Assembly (NCBI RefSeq): GCF_004770475.1 | Contig: NZ_RQHK01000017.1 | Location: 248,001 to 312,000 of the forward strand | Direction: 5' to 3' | DNA length: 64,000 bases | DNA from: Leptospira mtsangambouensis | Lineage (GTDB): Bacteria; Spirochaetota; Leptospiria; Leptospirales; Leptospiraceae | In this document: in pieces, positions 8,135 through 16,689 of the stretch | How the letters are laid out: each line of letters begins with the position of its first letter | Position numbering within the stretch: position 1 is the stretch's first letter | Program-made: the position numbers and the translations under genes | The notes under the pieces: generated by a model | Database searches by the model: none | Seen by the model: only the letters and a program-made list of their open reading frames with translations | Told to the model about the DNA's origin: nothing

Positions 8135-8914
8135 ATGAAATACGCGTTAATTACAGGTGCTTCCACTGGACTGGGAAAGGATTTTGCTTTGGCTTTAGCG
8201 GAAAAGGGTTACACCCCCGTTTTAGTTGCAAGGAGTGCTGATCGATTGAAAGCATTGGCTGCAGAAATCAAAAGCAAATTTGGCTTACAAAGTGTCGTCA
8301 TAGCCCAAGATTTGGCCAAACCCAAATCGGCAGAGATTCTATACAAAGCGGTTAAAAAACTAAAATTGTCGATTCATTGTTTGGTGAACAATGCCGGTTT
8401 TGGTCTGAACGGAGAATTCCATAAAAATTCTTTTGAAAGTGAATCCCAACTAATCCAATTGAATGTCACAACACTCGCAGAACTTTGCCATTTGTTTTTG
8501 CAAGATATGGTAGCAGCAAAAGATGGATACATTCTGAATGTTGCCTCCACTGCAGCTTACCAACCGGGTCCACTGATGTCGAATTACTATGCATCAAAAG
8601 CTTATGTTCTTTCACTTAGTGAAGGACTTGCTGAAGAAGTAAAGGATTATGGTGTTACAGTTACTTGTTTTTGCCCAGGACCAACTCAGACTGAATTTTT
8701 TGAAAGAGCAAATATGACCAAAATCAATTTAGTAAAATCATCCTTTCTCATTATGAAATCTAGAGAAGTAGTTGATATTGGACTCAATGCTTTATTCAGT
8801 AAAAAAGTGATCAAAATTCCTGGTTTCGCTAATTTTCTAGTGGCACAGTCGGTTCGATTCTCACCAAGATTTCTCGTTCGTAAAATTGCAAAATATTTGC
8901 ACCAAGCAGGGTAA
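8135..8914 (+). CDS. Short-chain dehydrogenase/reductase (classical SDR)
   Basis: A 259-residue NAD(P)-dependent oxidoreductase. MKYALITGASTGLGKDFA holds the T-G-x-x-x-G-x-G cofactor loop; the following V-A-R-S suggests NADP preference. N-N-A-G-F is intact, and the catalytic set appears as the Ser in N-V-A-S-T-A and Tyr/Lys in N-Y-Y-A-S-K-A-Y. The frame extends 78 bases upstream, but the added N-terminus precedes the Rossmann strand without homology, so the ATG at the conserved beta-strand is preferred. The C-terminal ~60 residues are hydrophobic and basic, suggesting membrane association and a lipid-like substrate (inference). It ends two bases before the aminotransferase start. Confidence 0.88.
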   Translation: MKYALITGASTGLGKDFALALAEKGYTPVLVARSADRLKALAAEIKSKFGLQSVVIAQDLAKPKSAEILYKAVKKLKLSIHCLVNNAGFGLNGEFHKNSFESESQLIQLNVTTLAELCHLFLQDMVAAKDGYILNVASTAAYQPGPLMSNYYASKAYVLSLSEGLAEEVKDYGVTVTCFCPGPTQTEFFERANMTKINLVKSSFLIMKSREVVDIGLNALFSKKVIKIPGFANFLVAQSVRFSPRFLVRKIAKYLHQAG

Positions 8915-8916
8915 AT

Positions 8917-10104
8917 TTGGCAGAATTTTCATTTTCAAACAGATTCCATTTGTTAGGTGATTTGGATACTGAAAACCAAATCCACAAAACAAAACAAATT
9001 CTCGAAAACTCTGGAAATGAAATCTTAGATCTCACCAATTCCAATCCTACCAAGTTAGGGTTGGAATTTCCTCCTTCTGCTTTATCTCATATATTCTCTA
9101 ATTTGGATAGCAGTCTATATGAACCCATTGCGGAAGGATTGGAATCAACAAGACAATCCATTGTTTCCGAATATGAAAAACATGGGATTCCGATCCAAAC
9201 ATCGGATCTGATTCTGACAGCTAGCACTTCAGAGGCATATTCGTATTGTTTCAAACTTTTCACAAATCCAGGGGATGAAATCCTCACACCAAACCCTGGT
9301 TATCCTCTATTTAGTTTTTTAATTGGCCTTGAAAATCTAAAGGAAGTACACTACCCCCTCAAAGAAGAAAAGGAAACAGGAACCTGGACTTATTCTGCTG
9401 AAGCTATTGCCAACTGTATTAGTACAAAAACAAAACTCATTGTCCTTGTGAGTCCAGCAAACCCCACCGGATCTCGAACGACTGCAAAGTTCTGGAAAGA
9501 ATGGGAGGAATTAGGAATTCAAATTCCAGTTTTAGTGGATGAGGTTTTTGTGGGTTATGAATTTTCCGGGGAACCGCACCAAATTCCCTTAACACCAAAA
9601 TTTCCACTTTTGGTATGCAATGGTTTATCCAAAATGTTAGCTCTGCCAGGACTCAAACTTGGTTGGATCCTGATCAAAAGTCCAGAACCTCTTCGATCTC
9701 AAATTTATAAAAATTTAGGTTTTATCGCTGATACTTATCTTTCAGTCAATGCCCCAGTCCAACTCGCCACACCAGAACTCATACCTTGGAAAACAATGGT
9801 GCAAAATCGTATTCGAACAAGAGTTATGCGAAACTTGAACAAATGTATTTCTTTTGCAGAAGAATGTCCCAAAATTCTAAATACACCAGGTTTTGAAGCC
9901 GGTTGGTATTTTTTATTTGAATTTGATTTAGAAAAGAAGGATGAAGATTTTGTTTTAGAGATTTTGTCTCAAACAAAGGTATTTTTTCATCCTGGATCTT
10001 GGTATGGACTTTCGCATAATCGTTGTTTTCTTATCGTTAGTCTAATTTCCGATGAAGAAACATTACAACGTGGATTAGAAAATCTCCAGGTTTATCTCAA
10101 ATAA
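8917..10104 (+). CDS. PLP-dependent aminotransferase, class I/II
   Basis: A 395-residue fold-type I aminotransferase starting at TTG two bases after the upstream stop. Visible landmarks are L-T-N-S-N-P-T near the N-terminus, N-P-G-Y-P-L-F for substrate contact, V-S-P-A-N-P-T-G-S for cofactor binding, V-D-E-V-F-V-G-Y with the Asp that pairs with the pyridine nitrogen, and N-G-L-S-K-M-L-A-L-P-G-L-K-L-G-W with the Schiff-base Lys. A C-terminal substrate-carboxylate Arg is not clearly identifiable. The amino-acid substrate cannot be assigned; the type resembles aspartate/alanine transaminases. The stop overlaps the convergent patatin gene by 13 bases. Confidence 0.92.
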   Translation: MAEFSFSNRFHLLGDLDTENQIHKTKQILENSGNEILDLTNSNPTKLGLEFPPSALSHIFSNLDSSLYEPIAEGLESTRQSIVSEYEKHGIPIQTSDLILTASTSEAYSYCFKLFTNPGDEILTPNPGYPLFSFLIGLENLKEVHYPLKEEKETGTWTYSAEAIANCISTKTKLIVLVSPANPTGSRTTAKFWKEWEELGIQIPVLVDEVFVGYEFSGEPHQIPLTPKFPLLVCNGLSKMLALPGLKLGWILIKSPEPLRSQIYKNLGFIADTYLSVNAPVQLATPELIPWKTMVQNRIRTRVMRNLNKCISFAEECPKILNTPGFEAGWYFLFEFDLEKKDEDFVLEILSQTKVFFHPGSWYGLSHNRCFLIVSLISDEETLQRGLENLQVYLK

Positions 10105-11054
10105 TCAATGATGGCTGCTTTTTGGGCCAAAGCATCAGCCTTTCCGAGTTCGAAAGTTTCTCTGACACCTTTTGGATTGGTATAATCGAAAGAAGTAATC
10201 GGCAAAGGTTTTGACGGGGTAATCAAATAAGATTTTGCCAATAGTTCTGGGTCTTTGCCTACGATAGTATTTTGTTCATAGTGAATGCCAATGATTTTTG
10301 CGTTAGGCGAAAAAGTTTCAATGACCATATTATTCGTTAGTCCCCCATCCAAATAATATTCATCATCCACAGATTGAAAGTCAACGATAGGGGGAATGGA
10401 AGAAGAGTTCATAATGAATTGTTCTATGGTCTCGGGATTTACAAAGTCTTTCTCGGTAAAATCGACATCTTCCATATTCCATTTTTTGATCATCTCAGCT
10501 GTTCGATTTGCAGGGATACCTTCTGACCTGTCCCGATCATCCAAAATAAAAGCTCGGCCCGTTTCCGAAATCAATCGCGCCAATCGAAACTTGTTTTTCA
10601 AAGAATCTTCTTTTGGATGTGCTTTTACCGAATGGATCCACACTTTTGCACCGGATTCTAAAACTTTATCAAACTTCATTCCAAACCGTATGGTTCGGCG
10701 ATACATATCCTCATGAGGGAAAGTGGATTCTCCTCGTAAAAAATTAGAAAAATGGAAATTCCTTGAGTTTCGTTTTGTGATTTCCTCAAAGTATTCTACT
10801 GATTCTTCTTCTGTTTGGGAAAGAATACACAAGGCCATGGCGGCACCGGCGGATACACCTGATACTTCTGTGAATCTTACTCCCCATTCACGAAGGGTTT
10901 TCCCCACCCCCAATGCATAAAAGGCCTTACAACCACCACCTGCGATGGCAAGAGAAGCATCATAAGATGGAAAAATTTTAACTAATGTTTGTAATACTTG
11001 TTCTCTAACGCCCATACGATCGACAAATTCTAATCCCCTTCCCAACGAAAGCAT
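10092..11054 (-). CDS. Patatin-like phospholipase/acyl hydrolase
   Basis: A 320-residue lipid acyl hydrolase of the patatin family. The glycine-rich oxyanion segment is I-A-G-G-G-C-K-A (usual form G-G-G-x-R/K-G, here with Ala after Lys). The nucleophile Ser68 lies in G-V-S-A-G and the partner Asp236 in D-G-G-L, giving the Ser-Asp dyad. There is no signal peptide, so it probably acts at the inner face of the membrane. The gene starts inside the end of the upstream small secreted-protein gene (25-base overlap), which suggests coupled expression. Confidence 0.9.
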   Translation of the reverse strand: MLSLGRGLEFVDRMGVREQVLQTLVKIFPSYDASLAIAGGGCKAFYALGVGKTLREWGVRFTEVSGVSAGAAMALCILSQTEEESVEYFEEITKRNSRNFHFSNFLRGESTFPHEDMYRRTIRFGMKFDKVLESGAKVWIHSVKAHPKEDSLKNKFRLARLISETGRAFILDDRDRSEGIPANRTAEMIKKWNMEDVDFTEKDFVNPETIEQFIMNSSSIPPIVDFQSVDDEYYLDGGLTNNMVIETFSPNAKIIGIHYEQNTIVGKDPELLAKSYLITPSKPLPITSFDYTNPKGVRETFELGKADALAQKAAIIDYLR

Positions 11055-11317
11055 AGAGTATTATTCTCACCTAAAAATCTGTCAAAGTATAAACTTGCAC
11101 GACAATCATCTTCTGTCGCAAGAAAGAAATCATAACCACCAGCTGGGTATTTGATTTTACAACATCCCTTTTTGTCTTTGCGTTCCGGTGGTTGGCGAAC
11201 CGATTTATCTTGGCCTTTCAAATCTCCAAGTGTAGGAGGTAATTCCTGTCTCGAATCAGCAAAACTTTCAGAAACAATCATAACACAGAAAAAAAGAAAG
11301 ATCAGAATCGTTCGCAT
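11030..11317 (-). CDS. Small secreted hypothetical protein
   Basis: A 95-residue protein with a clear signal peptide (MRTILIFLFFCVMIVSESFA-DS). The mature part has a Pro/Lys-rich linker followed by a cysteine-containing segment (K-K-G-C-C-K-I-K-Y-P-A-G-G-Y, then D-D-C-R and L-C-F-R-W), consistent with two disulfides. The ATG is preferred over a TTG 33 bases upstream because it begins the signal peptide cleanly. No family is recognised. It is followed directly by the patatin-like gene. Confidence 0.68.
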   Translation of the reverse strand: MRTILIFLFFCVMIVSESFADSRQELPPTLGDLKGQDKSVRQPPERKDKKGCCKIKYPAGGYDFFLATEDDCRASLYFDRFLGENNTLCFRWEGD

Positions 11318-11487
11318 TCTGTAAAAATAGACTTGGTTAATGGTATACAAGTTCGGCGATTCCTAAAAAAGTCATGAATTAGGTTCAATCGTACGAAATG
11401 TATTTCTTATGGATAGGAAATATTTTTCTTTACCCATTTGTTTGCTCTTTTTATACTCTCCCCACTAAACATCCTTTGGGGACACCA

Positions 11488-12444
11488 ATGAATAACACAA
11501 GACTACAATACCACGCTACGGGAGGACAGCTCTTCGTAATTTTACTGAAGAATATGTTTCTGACCGTTGTAACTTTGGGGATCTATAGCTTTTGGGCCAG
11601 AACCAATGTACAAAAATTCATGGCAGAAAATTTAGAATGGGCAGGAGAACGTTTTTCCTTCCACGGAACAGGAAAGGAAAGGTTCATTGGTTTCCTTAAA
11701 GCTTTAGGTATTTTCATCGTTCTGTACATTGGAATTTATATCTTTCAAACCATCCTCAACTACATTCCCATCCCTTATTTCGGAATGATTGTAGGTTATC
11801 TTTTGACACTTGGAGTTTTTCTTGCTCTTGTCCCTATCATTGTCGTGGGAGGAAGAAGGTATTTAACGTCTAGAACTGGTTACCGTAACTTAAGATTTGG
11901 TTTTGATGGAAAAATTTTAGAAGTGGCAAAAATCTACGGAAAAGGGATTCTTTTAACTATTGTTACGTTAGGGATTTACTACCCATGGTTCTTTGCGGAA
12001 AAAGAAGCCTACATCCAAAGCAAAACAAGATACGGAAATACAAACTTCGGATTTTCAGCAGAAGGTAAGGAAATCTTTTTTTTGTATTTAAAAGGTTTCC
12101 TCTTGAGCATTGTGACTTTCGGAATTTACTATTCCTGGTTTTTAGCAGACATCCAAAACTATATCTGGAACAGAACAAGCTTTCAGGGAAAAAAATTCCG
12201 TTCTGACATCACTGGTGGAAAAATTTTCATAAATTTTATCATCGCCTATTTAATCATCCTATTTACCTTAGGGATAGGATTTGCATGGGCTGTGGTTCGT
12301 TTGACCAAACTCTTCCTTGAGTCGGTAAGTTTGGAAGCTGAGGTTGATTTCTCAACTATCTCTGCACAAACAGATACAACAGCAAATGCAACTGCGGAGG
12401 GATTGGAAGCACTAGCCGAAGCACTGGAAGGCTTCCTTTCATAA
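11488..12444 (+). CDS. DUF898 (YjgN-like) multispanning membrane protein
   Basis: About 318 residues. Three related modules carry the family signature of a helix followed by T-L-G-I-Y-x-x-W: VVTLGIYSFWARTNVQKF, then TIVTLGIYYPWFFAEKEAYI, then SIVTFGIYYSWFLADIQNYI, and a fourth weaker one (FTLGIGFAWAVVRL). Between them are short beta-like stretches (F-S-F-H-G-T-G-K-E). Six to seven hydrophobic helices place it in the inner membrane. The family function is unknown. The frame extends 90 bases upstream, but the chosen ATG has GGGG 6 bases before it and starts at the conserved module. It is coupled to the M48 peptidase gene 3 bases downstream. Confidence 0.85.
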   Translation: MNNTRLQYHATGGQLFVILLKNMFLTVVTLGIYSFWARTNVQKFMAENLEWAGERFSFHGTGKERFIGFLKALGIFIVLYIGIYIFQTILNYIPIPYFGMIVGYLLTLGVFLALVPIIVVGGRRYLTSRTGYRNLRFGFDGKILEVAKIYGKGILLTIVTLGIYYPWFFAEKEAYIQSKTRYGNTNFGFSAEGKEIFFLYLKGFLLSIVTFGIYYSWFLADIQNYIWNRTSFQGKKFRSDITGGKIFINFIIAYLIILFTLGIGFAWAVVRLTKLFLESVSLEAEVDFSTISAQTDTTANATAEGLEALAEALEGFLS

Positions 12445-12447
12445 ACA

Positions 12448-13644
12448 TTGTTTCAAAATCAAACATTCACATCCCGATATTTTAACGGAGTATCAGCAGT
12501 CCCTGAGGAAGGGACTGTTTTGATTCACGGCCAAACCATTGATTTTTCATCTGCAGACACAGCCCATAAGCTAAATATATCTCAATTTACTGAATTTACG
12601 CTGACGCATAAAGGTTGTAAGTTGGTATTACGTCCCGATGAAATTCGAGAAAGTCCCGTATTAGAAATCATTTGTCCAAAAGAAGATGCAAAAAAGTTGG
12701 AATCACTTTGGATCCAATCAAAGAAAAACCAAAGCCACGCTCATGCGTTTTTTTATTCCATTAGAGAGATGAACCCAATTGTACTCGGGATTCTATCGGT
12801 TGCCATCGTAACCTTGATTGGCTTTTTTTATTTTAAAGGTTTGGAACTGGTGATCAACCTGATTCCGGTCTCTATGGACAAGTCACTGGGAGAATCAGTA
12901 CAACTGAAGATGGATGCCCAGTTTCAAGAATGTAATACAAAAGCTACCGACAAGTTCTTTGCTGAAGCATTAAAAAAAATCGTACCAAAAAATAGTCCGC
13001 ACCAATTCAAGGTCTCTGTGATTGGATCTACCATCCCCAATGCATTTGCACTTTCCAATGGAAGAATTTATTTTTTTTCTGGATTGTTAAATGATGCTAA
13101 ATCGCAAGAGGAAGTCATCGGAGTTCTCGCACATGAAGTGGCTCATGTGGAAAAAAGACACCATATGCGAAATCTTGTAAAAGCTGGTGGAACATCGCTT
13201 GCCATCTCTTTAGTTGTTGGACCTGGTTTAGGAAATATGGAATTTCTGGAAACATTTACAGAACTTGGCTCAACAATTCTCGTCCTAAAGTTTTCCAGAG
13301 ATTTCGAAACAGAAGCAGACATAACTTCTATTGAATACCTCAAAAACCAAAACCTTTCCCCATCTGGTCTCCTAACATTCTTTAAGCGAATGTCAGAACT
13401 TGAAAAAGAAATTACGAAGTCAGAAAAAAATCCACCGGATGCAAATGCCAAGGATGACCAAGTGGTTACATCGTCCATTACGGATTTTTTAAGTACACAT
13501 CCAGCAACAGATGAAAGAATGAAAACCTTGGAAAAATTGATTCAATCAGGAAAAAAAGGTTCCGTCAAAAAAATAGTCTCTGACCAAACCTGGAAAGAAG
13601 TTCAATCGGTTTGTTTGGATTTTAAAAAATCCGATTCTAAATGA
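12448..13644 (+). CDS. M48 family membrane-anchored zinc metallopeptidase
   Basis: A 398-residue protease starting at TTG three bases after the DUF898 gene. Residues 1-100 form an N-terminal beta-rich domain; residues 109-130 form one transmembrane helix (PIVLGILSVAIVTLIGFFYF). The periplasmic catalytic domain has the zinc motif H229-E230-V-A-H233 and the downstream acidic ligand in F-E-T-E-A-D (287-289). NAFALSNGRIYFFSGLL and DERMKTLEKL are typical of the Oma1/BepA branch, which degrades misfolded envelope proteins. DUF898-M48 pairing suggests the two membrane proteins work together, which is an inference. Its last 43 bases overlap the convergent epimerase gene. Confidence 0.9.
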   Translation: MFQNQTFTSRYFNGVSAVPEEGTVLIHGQTIDFSSADTAHKLNISQFTEFTLTHKGCKLVLRPDEIRESPVLEIICPKEDAKKLESLWIQSKKNQSHAHAFFYSIREMNPIVLGILSVAIVTLIGFFYFKGLELVINLIPVSMDKSLGESVQLKMDAQFQECNTKATDKFFAEALKKIVPKNSPHQFKVSVIGSTIPNAFALSNGRIYFFSGLLNDAKSQEEVIGVLAHEVAHVEKRHHMRNLVKAGGTSLAISLVVGPGLGNMEFLETFTELGSTILVLKFSRDFETEADITSIEYLKNQNLSPSGLLTFFKRMSELEKEITKSEKNPPDANAKDDQVVTSSITDFLSTHPATDERMKTLEKLIQSGKKGSVKKIVSDQTWKEVQSVCLDFKKSDSK

Positions 13645-14522
13645 TTGTAAATCTGGCGGAGAGTTTCGCTTAAACTATGTTTGTTTTTCCAGCCAAGTGA
13701 TTTTAGTTTAGAATTATCTCCATAAACTTTGGATGTTTCGGATGCTCTCATGCGTCCGGCATCCACTTCAAATTTGATTTCATGACCTGAAATTTTTACT
13801 AACTCTTCTACCATATAACGAATACTTCGTTCTTCGCCAGAGCAGATATTGTAAATTTCACCCGATTCCCCTTTTTCTATTAATGTCAGATACCCACTAA
13901 TGATATCTTCCACATGAGAAAAATCACGAGTCGGTGCCAAATCGCCAACAGAAATCGATGATTTTCCAAAATGTTTGGCTTCAATGATTTGACAGCAAAA
14001 ATTGGGGATAACAAACTCTTTACGTTGCCCAATTCCAATGTGGTTGAAAGGACGAGCGATGACTATGGAAACGAAAGGACTATATGCAGAATACTGACGG
14101 CAATAAGATTCGGCTGCTAATTTACTTCCTGCATAAGGATTCACTGGATTAGGCAAAAGAGATTCTTTTAATGGAAGAAGAGATAGGTTTTGTTTTCCGT
14201 AAACATCTGCTGAAGAAACATACAACATTTTGCATGGTCTTTGCATCCGATGTAAAATTTCGATTAAATTCAAAGTACCACCCACGTTGATTTCTTCGGT
14301 CTCCCAAGGATTTTCGATGGCAATCGGAACAAAGGCTTGGGCAGCCAAATGGATGAGGATATCTGGTTGAACCTCTTTTAAATTTTTTGCAACAACCTCT
14401 CGGTCACGAATATCACCTTGAAAACAATGGATTTGGTATTCACCAAGCGATTCTAGAGCAGGAAGGAGGTAACTACCGACAAATCCACTGGCTCCGGTGA
14501 CTAAAGTTTGTTTTTTTTTCAT
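13602..14522 (-). CDS. NAD(P)-dependent sugar epimerase/reductase, GDP-6-deoxy-D-mannose-reductase-like
   Basis: A 306-residue extended SDR. It has the cofactor loop V-T-G-A-S-G-F-V-G, the strand LIHLAAQAFVP, and the catalytic S-S-A-D-V-Y-G with Y-A-G-S-K. The segment I-A-R-P-F-N-H-I-G-x-G-Q followed by E-F-V-I-P-N-F is the hallmark of the Rmd/GDP-4-keto-6-deoxymannose reductase branch. These enzymes make GDP-D-rhamnose for surface glycans. The neighbouring divergent glycosyltransferase operon supports a role in a cell-envelope polysaccharide; no GDP-mannose dehydratase is in view, so the activated sugar is inferred. Confidence 0.85.
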   Translation of the reverse strand: MKKKQTLVTGASGFVGSYLLPALESLGEYQIHCFQGDIRDREVVAKNLKEVQPDILIHLAAQAFVPIAIENPWETEEINVGGTLNLIEILHRMQRPCKMLYVSSADVYGKQNLSLLPLKESLLPNPVNPYAGSKLAAESYCRQYSAYSPFVSIVIARPFNHIGIGQRKEFVIPNFCCQIIEAKHFGKSSISVGDLAPTRDFSHVEDIISGYLTLIEKGESGEIYNICSGEERSIRYMVEELVKISGHEIKFEVDAGRMRASETSKVYGDNSKLKSLGWKNKHSLSETLRQIYNHLESDFLKSKQTD

Positions 14523-14608
14523 AGAAAAGGGAAATTTCCGATTCGGCTCTAAGATTTAGTTGCCATTCTTCCAATTTTTCAAATCCTCTCAACAAAAGAA
14601 AGAAAACT

Positions 14609-15625
14609 GTGGAAGACAAAAAGAAATTCAATCCATCCCCCTTTGTCGAAGTCCGAGACCCACAGTTGAATGTTTCGGAATTGGTCCAAAAAATCGAATC
14701 CAAAATCCCATTGGATCCTGGACAAACTCCAAATTGGAAAGAACTCACAAAGATCAGTTACAAACCTGAATCCCCACAAGGGTTTCGCAAATTTGATCCT
14801 GCCGGAACAGCCCATTTATTCGAAAAAGGGATCTCCAGCCCCAAGTTTTCCAATCCCAAATTTTGGTTTATCAAAGGACCTATTAAATATATCGTTATTC
14901 GCCTAATCTCTGTTTACGGACTCATCGACAAAAAACTATCTGAAAATAGAATTCGTGCTTTTTTTTCAGTTCTCCATGAATTGGTTCGGTTAGGTAGACG
15001 AATCGAACAAATTGAAAATCGGTTTGATGGATTTTACCGTGATCATCTCCTAAATGATTCTTCTGAAGAGTTGCCTAACTTTGGTTGGGCGGTCAATTCT
15101 TACTTTATCGATGCTGGTTCCAACCCAACTTGGAAAGTGGCTTTAGAAGATATTTCAAAGACAAAGGGAATTACCGTTTTATTTCCAGAGTGGGGAGATA
15201 TTTTAAAACAACTTTCCATTTTGAAAGTTCCTTTTCAATGTTTCACATCTCATGAAAGTGAATTTCAATTCATACAAAGTAGAATTACAGCAACAGTCCA
15301 GTTAGAAAAAAAACTTTTTCCCCTTAACCAAATTCTGAAAAAAACTGATGTTTTGGTTTACTTACCTTTAAATCGATTTCCGTCGTTTTGGATTGAAAAA
15401 ATTTTTGCAGAAATATCAAATTCTTTATCGAGCGGAAACCATTTGTATTTTTCCGTTTCAACAAAACCAAGTGAAACCAATCGACCCTTCCGAGATCTTC
15501 AAGTTTCAGAAATTGACTTAGAGCGTTTGCCGAGTTACTTAGAAGCTCTCGGTTTCAATCAAGTTCGTGATCTTTCCACAACGGAAGATACAAAAGTATA
15601 CAAGTATACAAAATTTGATAAATGA
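14609..15625 (+). CDS. Hypothetical protein of a glycosyltransferase operon
   Basis: A 338-residue soluble protein starting at GTG. Residues about 80-150 (an amphipathic, basic stretch F-I-K-G-P-I-K-Y then R-L-G-R-R-I-E-Q-I-E) resemble the linker helix often found before methyltransferase domains in O-antigen clusters. The remainder shows a Rossmann-like alternation (W-A-V-N-S-Y-F-I-D, G-I-T-V-L-F-P-E-W, D-V-L-V-Y-L-P-L-N) but lacks an E/D-x-G-x-G S-adenosylmethionine loop, so methyltransferase activity is doubtful. It overlaps the next gene by ATGA and leads a four-gene operon, so a role in surface-glycan assembly is inferred from context. Confidence 0.65.
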   Translation: MEDKKKFNPSPFVEVRDPQLNVSELVQKIESKIPLDPGQTPNWKELTKISYKPESPQGFRKFDPAGTAHLFEKGISSPKFSNPKFWFIKGPIKYIVIRLISVYGLIDKKLSENRIRAFFSVLHELVRLGRRIEQIENRFDGFYRDHLLNDSSEELPNFGWAVNSYFIDAGSNPTWKVALEDISKTKGITVLFPEWGDILKQLSILKVPFQCFTSHESEFQFIQSRITATVQLEKKLFPLNQILKKTDVLVYLPLNRFPSFWIEKIFAEISNSLSSGNHLYFSVSTKPSETNRPFRDLQVSEIDLERLPSYLEALGFNQVRDLSTTEDTKVYKYTKFDK

Positions 15626-16689
15626 ATGTTTTTCAACATTTAGATGAACTGAAGGATTCAGATGGAGTTGGGAATGATGCAATTGGACTTGCAGAAGTGT
15701 TTGTCTCACTTGGATACAAATCACATTTCATTACCAGATTACCAAGAAAAGGAAAACCATTAAACAGCCAATTTCATCTTGTAAATTCTTTTGATTTTCC
15801 AACAAGCGACGAAGATATTCATATTTTACACTACGGTGGGGCAGGGTATCCGTATTTTCTTTTTCAAAACTTACCCGGGCGGAAAATATTAAGATTTCAC
15901 AATATAACTCCCGCTAGTTTTTATAAAAATACAACAACTCCTGAAATTCATTCAGCAATGGAAAAATTTGAATCTCTTTCATATTTAGAAATCGCAAGTT
16001 TGTCCATCTTTTGCGATTCGATTTGGTGTGATTCCGAATTTAACTTCCAAACTGTTTCAGGATACAAATTCAAAAATCCTTACATCATACCTATTTGCAA
16101 ATTATATGAAACAAATTCTAATTTAGATACAGGAATAAAAAACCATTCTTTGGTTTTTGTAGGACGTTATTCTCCACAAAAAAAATGGGAAGACCTGATC
16201 GAACTTTTTTCATATTGGGTCGAGGAATTTCCAGATGCTCAGTGTTTGTGTTTGGGTTCGGTGATTGGTGCTTTTGATGGATACTTTGATAAGCTAACAA
16301 ATATTGTGCGAAATAAAAAATTAGAAGGAAAAGTTCTTTTTTTAACAGGTAAGTCTGACCTAGAAGTAATCTCAATCCTCAAGGAATCGGCTGCTTTTGT
16401 TTCAATGAGCGAACATGAAGGTTTTTGTTTGCCAATTTTAGAAGCCTTTGGTTGCGGAATCCCAGTTTTTGCTTATTCAGCTGGTGCAATCCCGGGGACA
16501 ATGAAAGGTGCTGGTTTTCTCTTTCAAACGAAAGATTACCCTTCTCTTGTGCTAAAACTAAAAGAGAATTTATACCAAACAGACAAATTACATTCTTTGA
16601 TTGGAAATCAATACAAAACATTGAAATTTTATAATCAATTTCCGTTCCAAGAAGTGATTGATAACATTCTTAAATCAGGTATCCAATGA
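15622..16689 (+). CDS. Glycosyltransferase family 4-type protein
   Basis: A 355-residue GT-B fold retaining glycosyltransferase. The donor-binding half has V-F-V-G-R-Y-S-P-Q-K-K-W, and the nucleotide-sugar motif E-x7-E appears as E-H-E-G-F-C-L-P-I-L-E-A-F-G-C-G-I-P-V, followed by a G-A-x-P segment. The acceptor half contains R-F-H-N-I-T-P-A-S-F-Y, shared with the next gene, which marks the two as paralogues. Donor and acceptor sugars cannot be inferred. ATGA overlaps at both ends place it firmly in the glycan operon. Confidence 0.9.
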   Translation: MNVFQHLDELKDSDGVGNDAIGLAEVFVSLGYKSHFITRLPRKGKPLNSQFHLVNSFDFPTSDEDIHILHYGGAGYPYFLFQNLPGRKILRFHNITPASFYKNTTTPEIHSAMEKFESLSYLEIASLSIFCDSIWCDSEFNFQTVSGYKFKNPYIIPICKLYETNSNLDTGIKNHSLVFVGRYSPQKKWEDLIELFSYWVEEFPDAQCLCLGSVIGAFDGYFDKLTNIVRNKKLEGKVLFLTGKSDLEVISILKESAAFVSMSEHEGFCLPILEAFGCGIPVFAYSAGAIPGTMKGAGFLFQTKDYPSLVLKLKENLYQTDKLHSLIGNQYKTLKFYNQFPFQEVIDNILKSGIQ

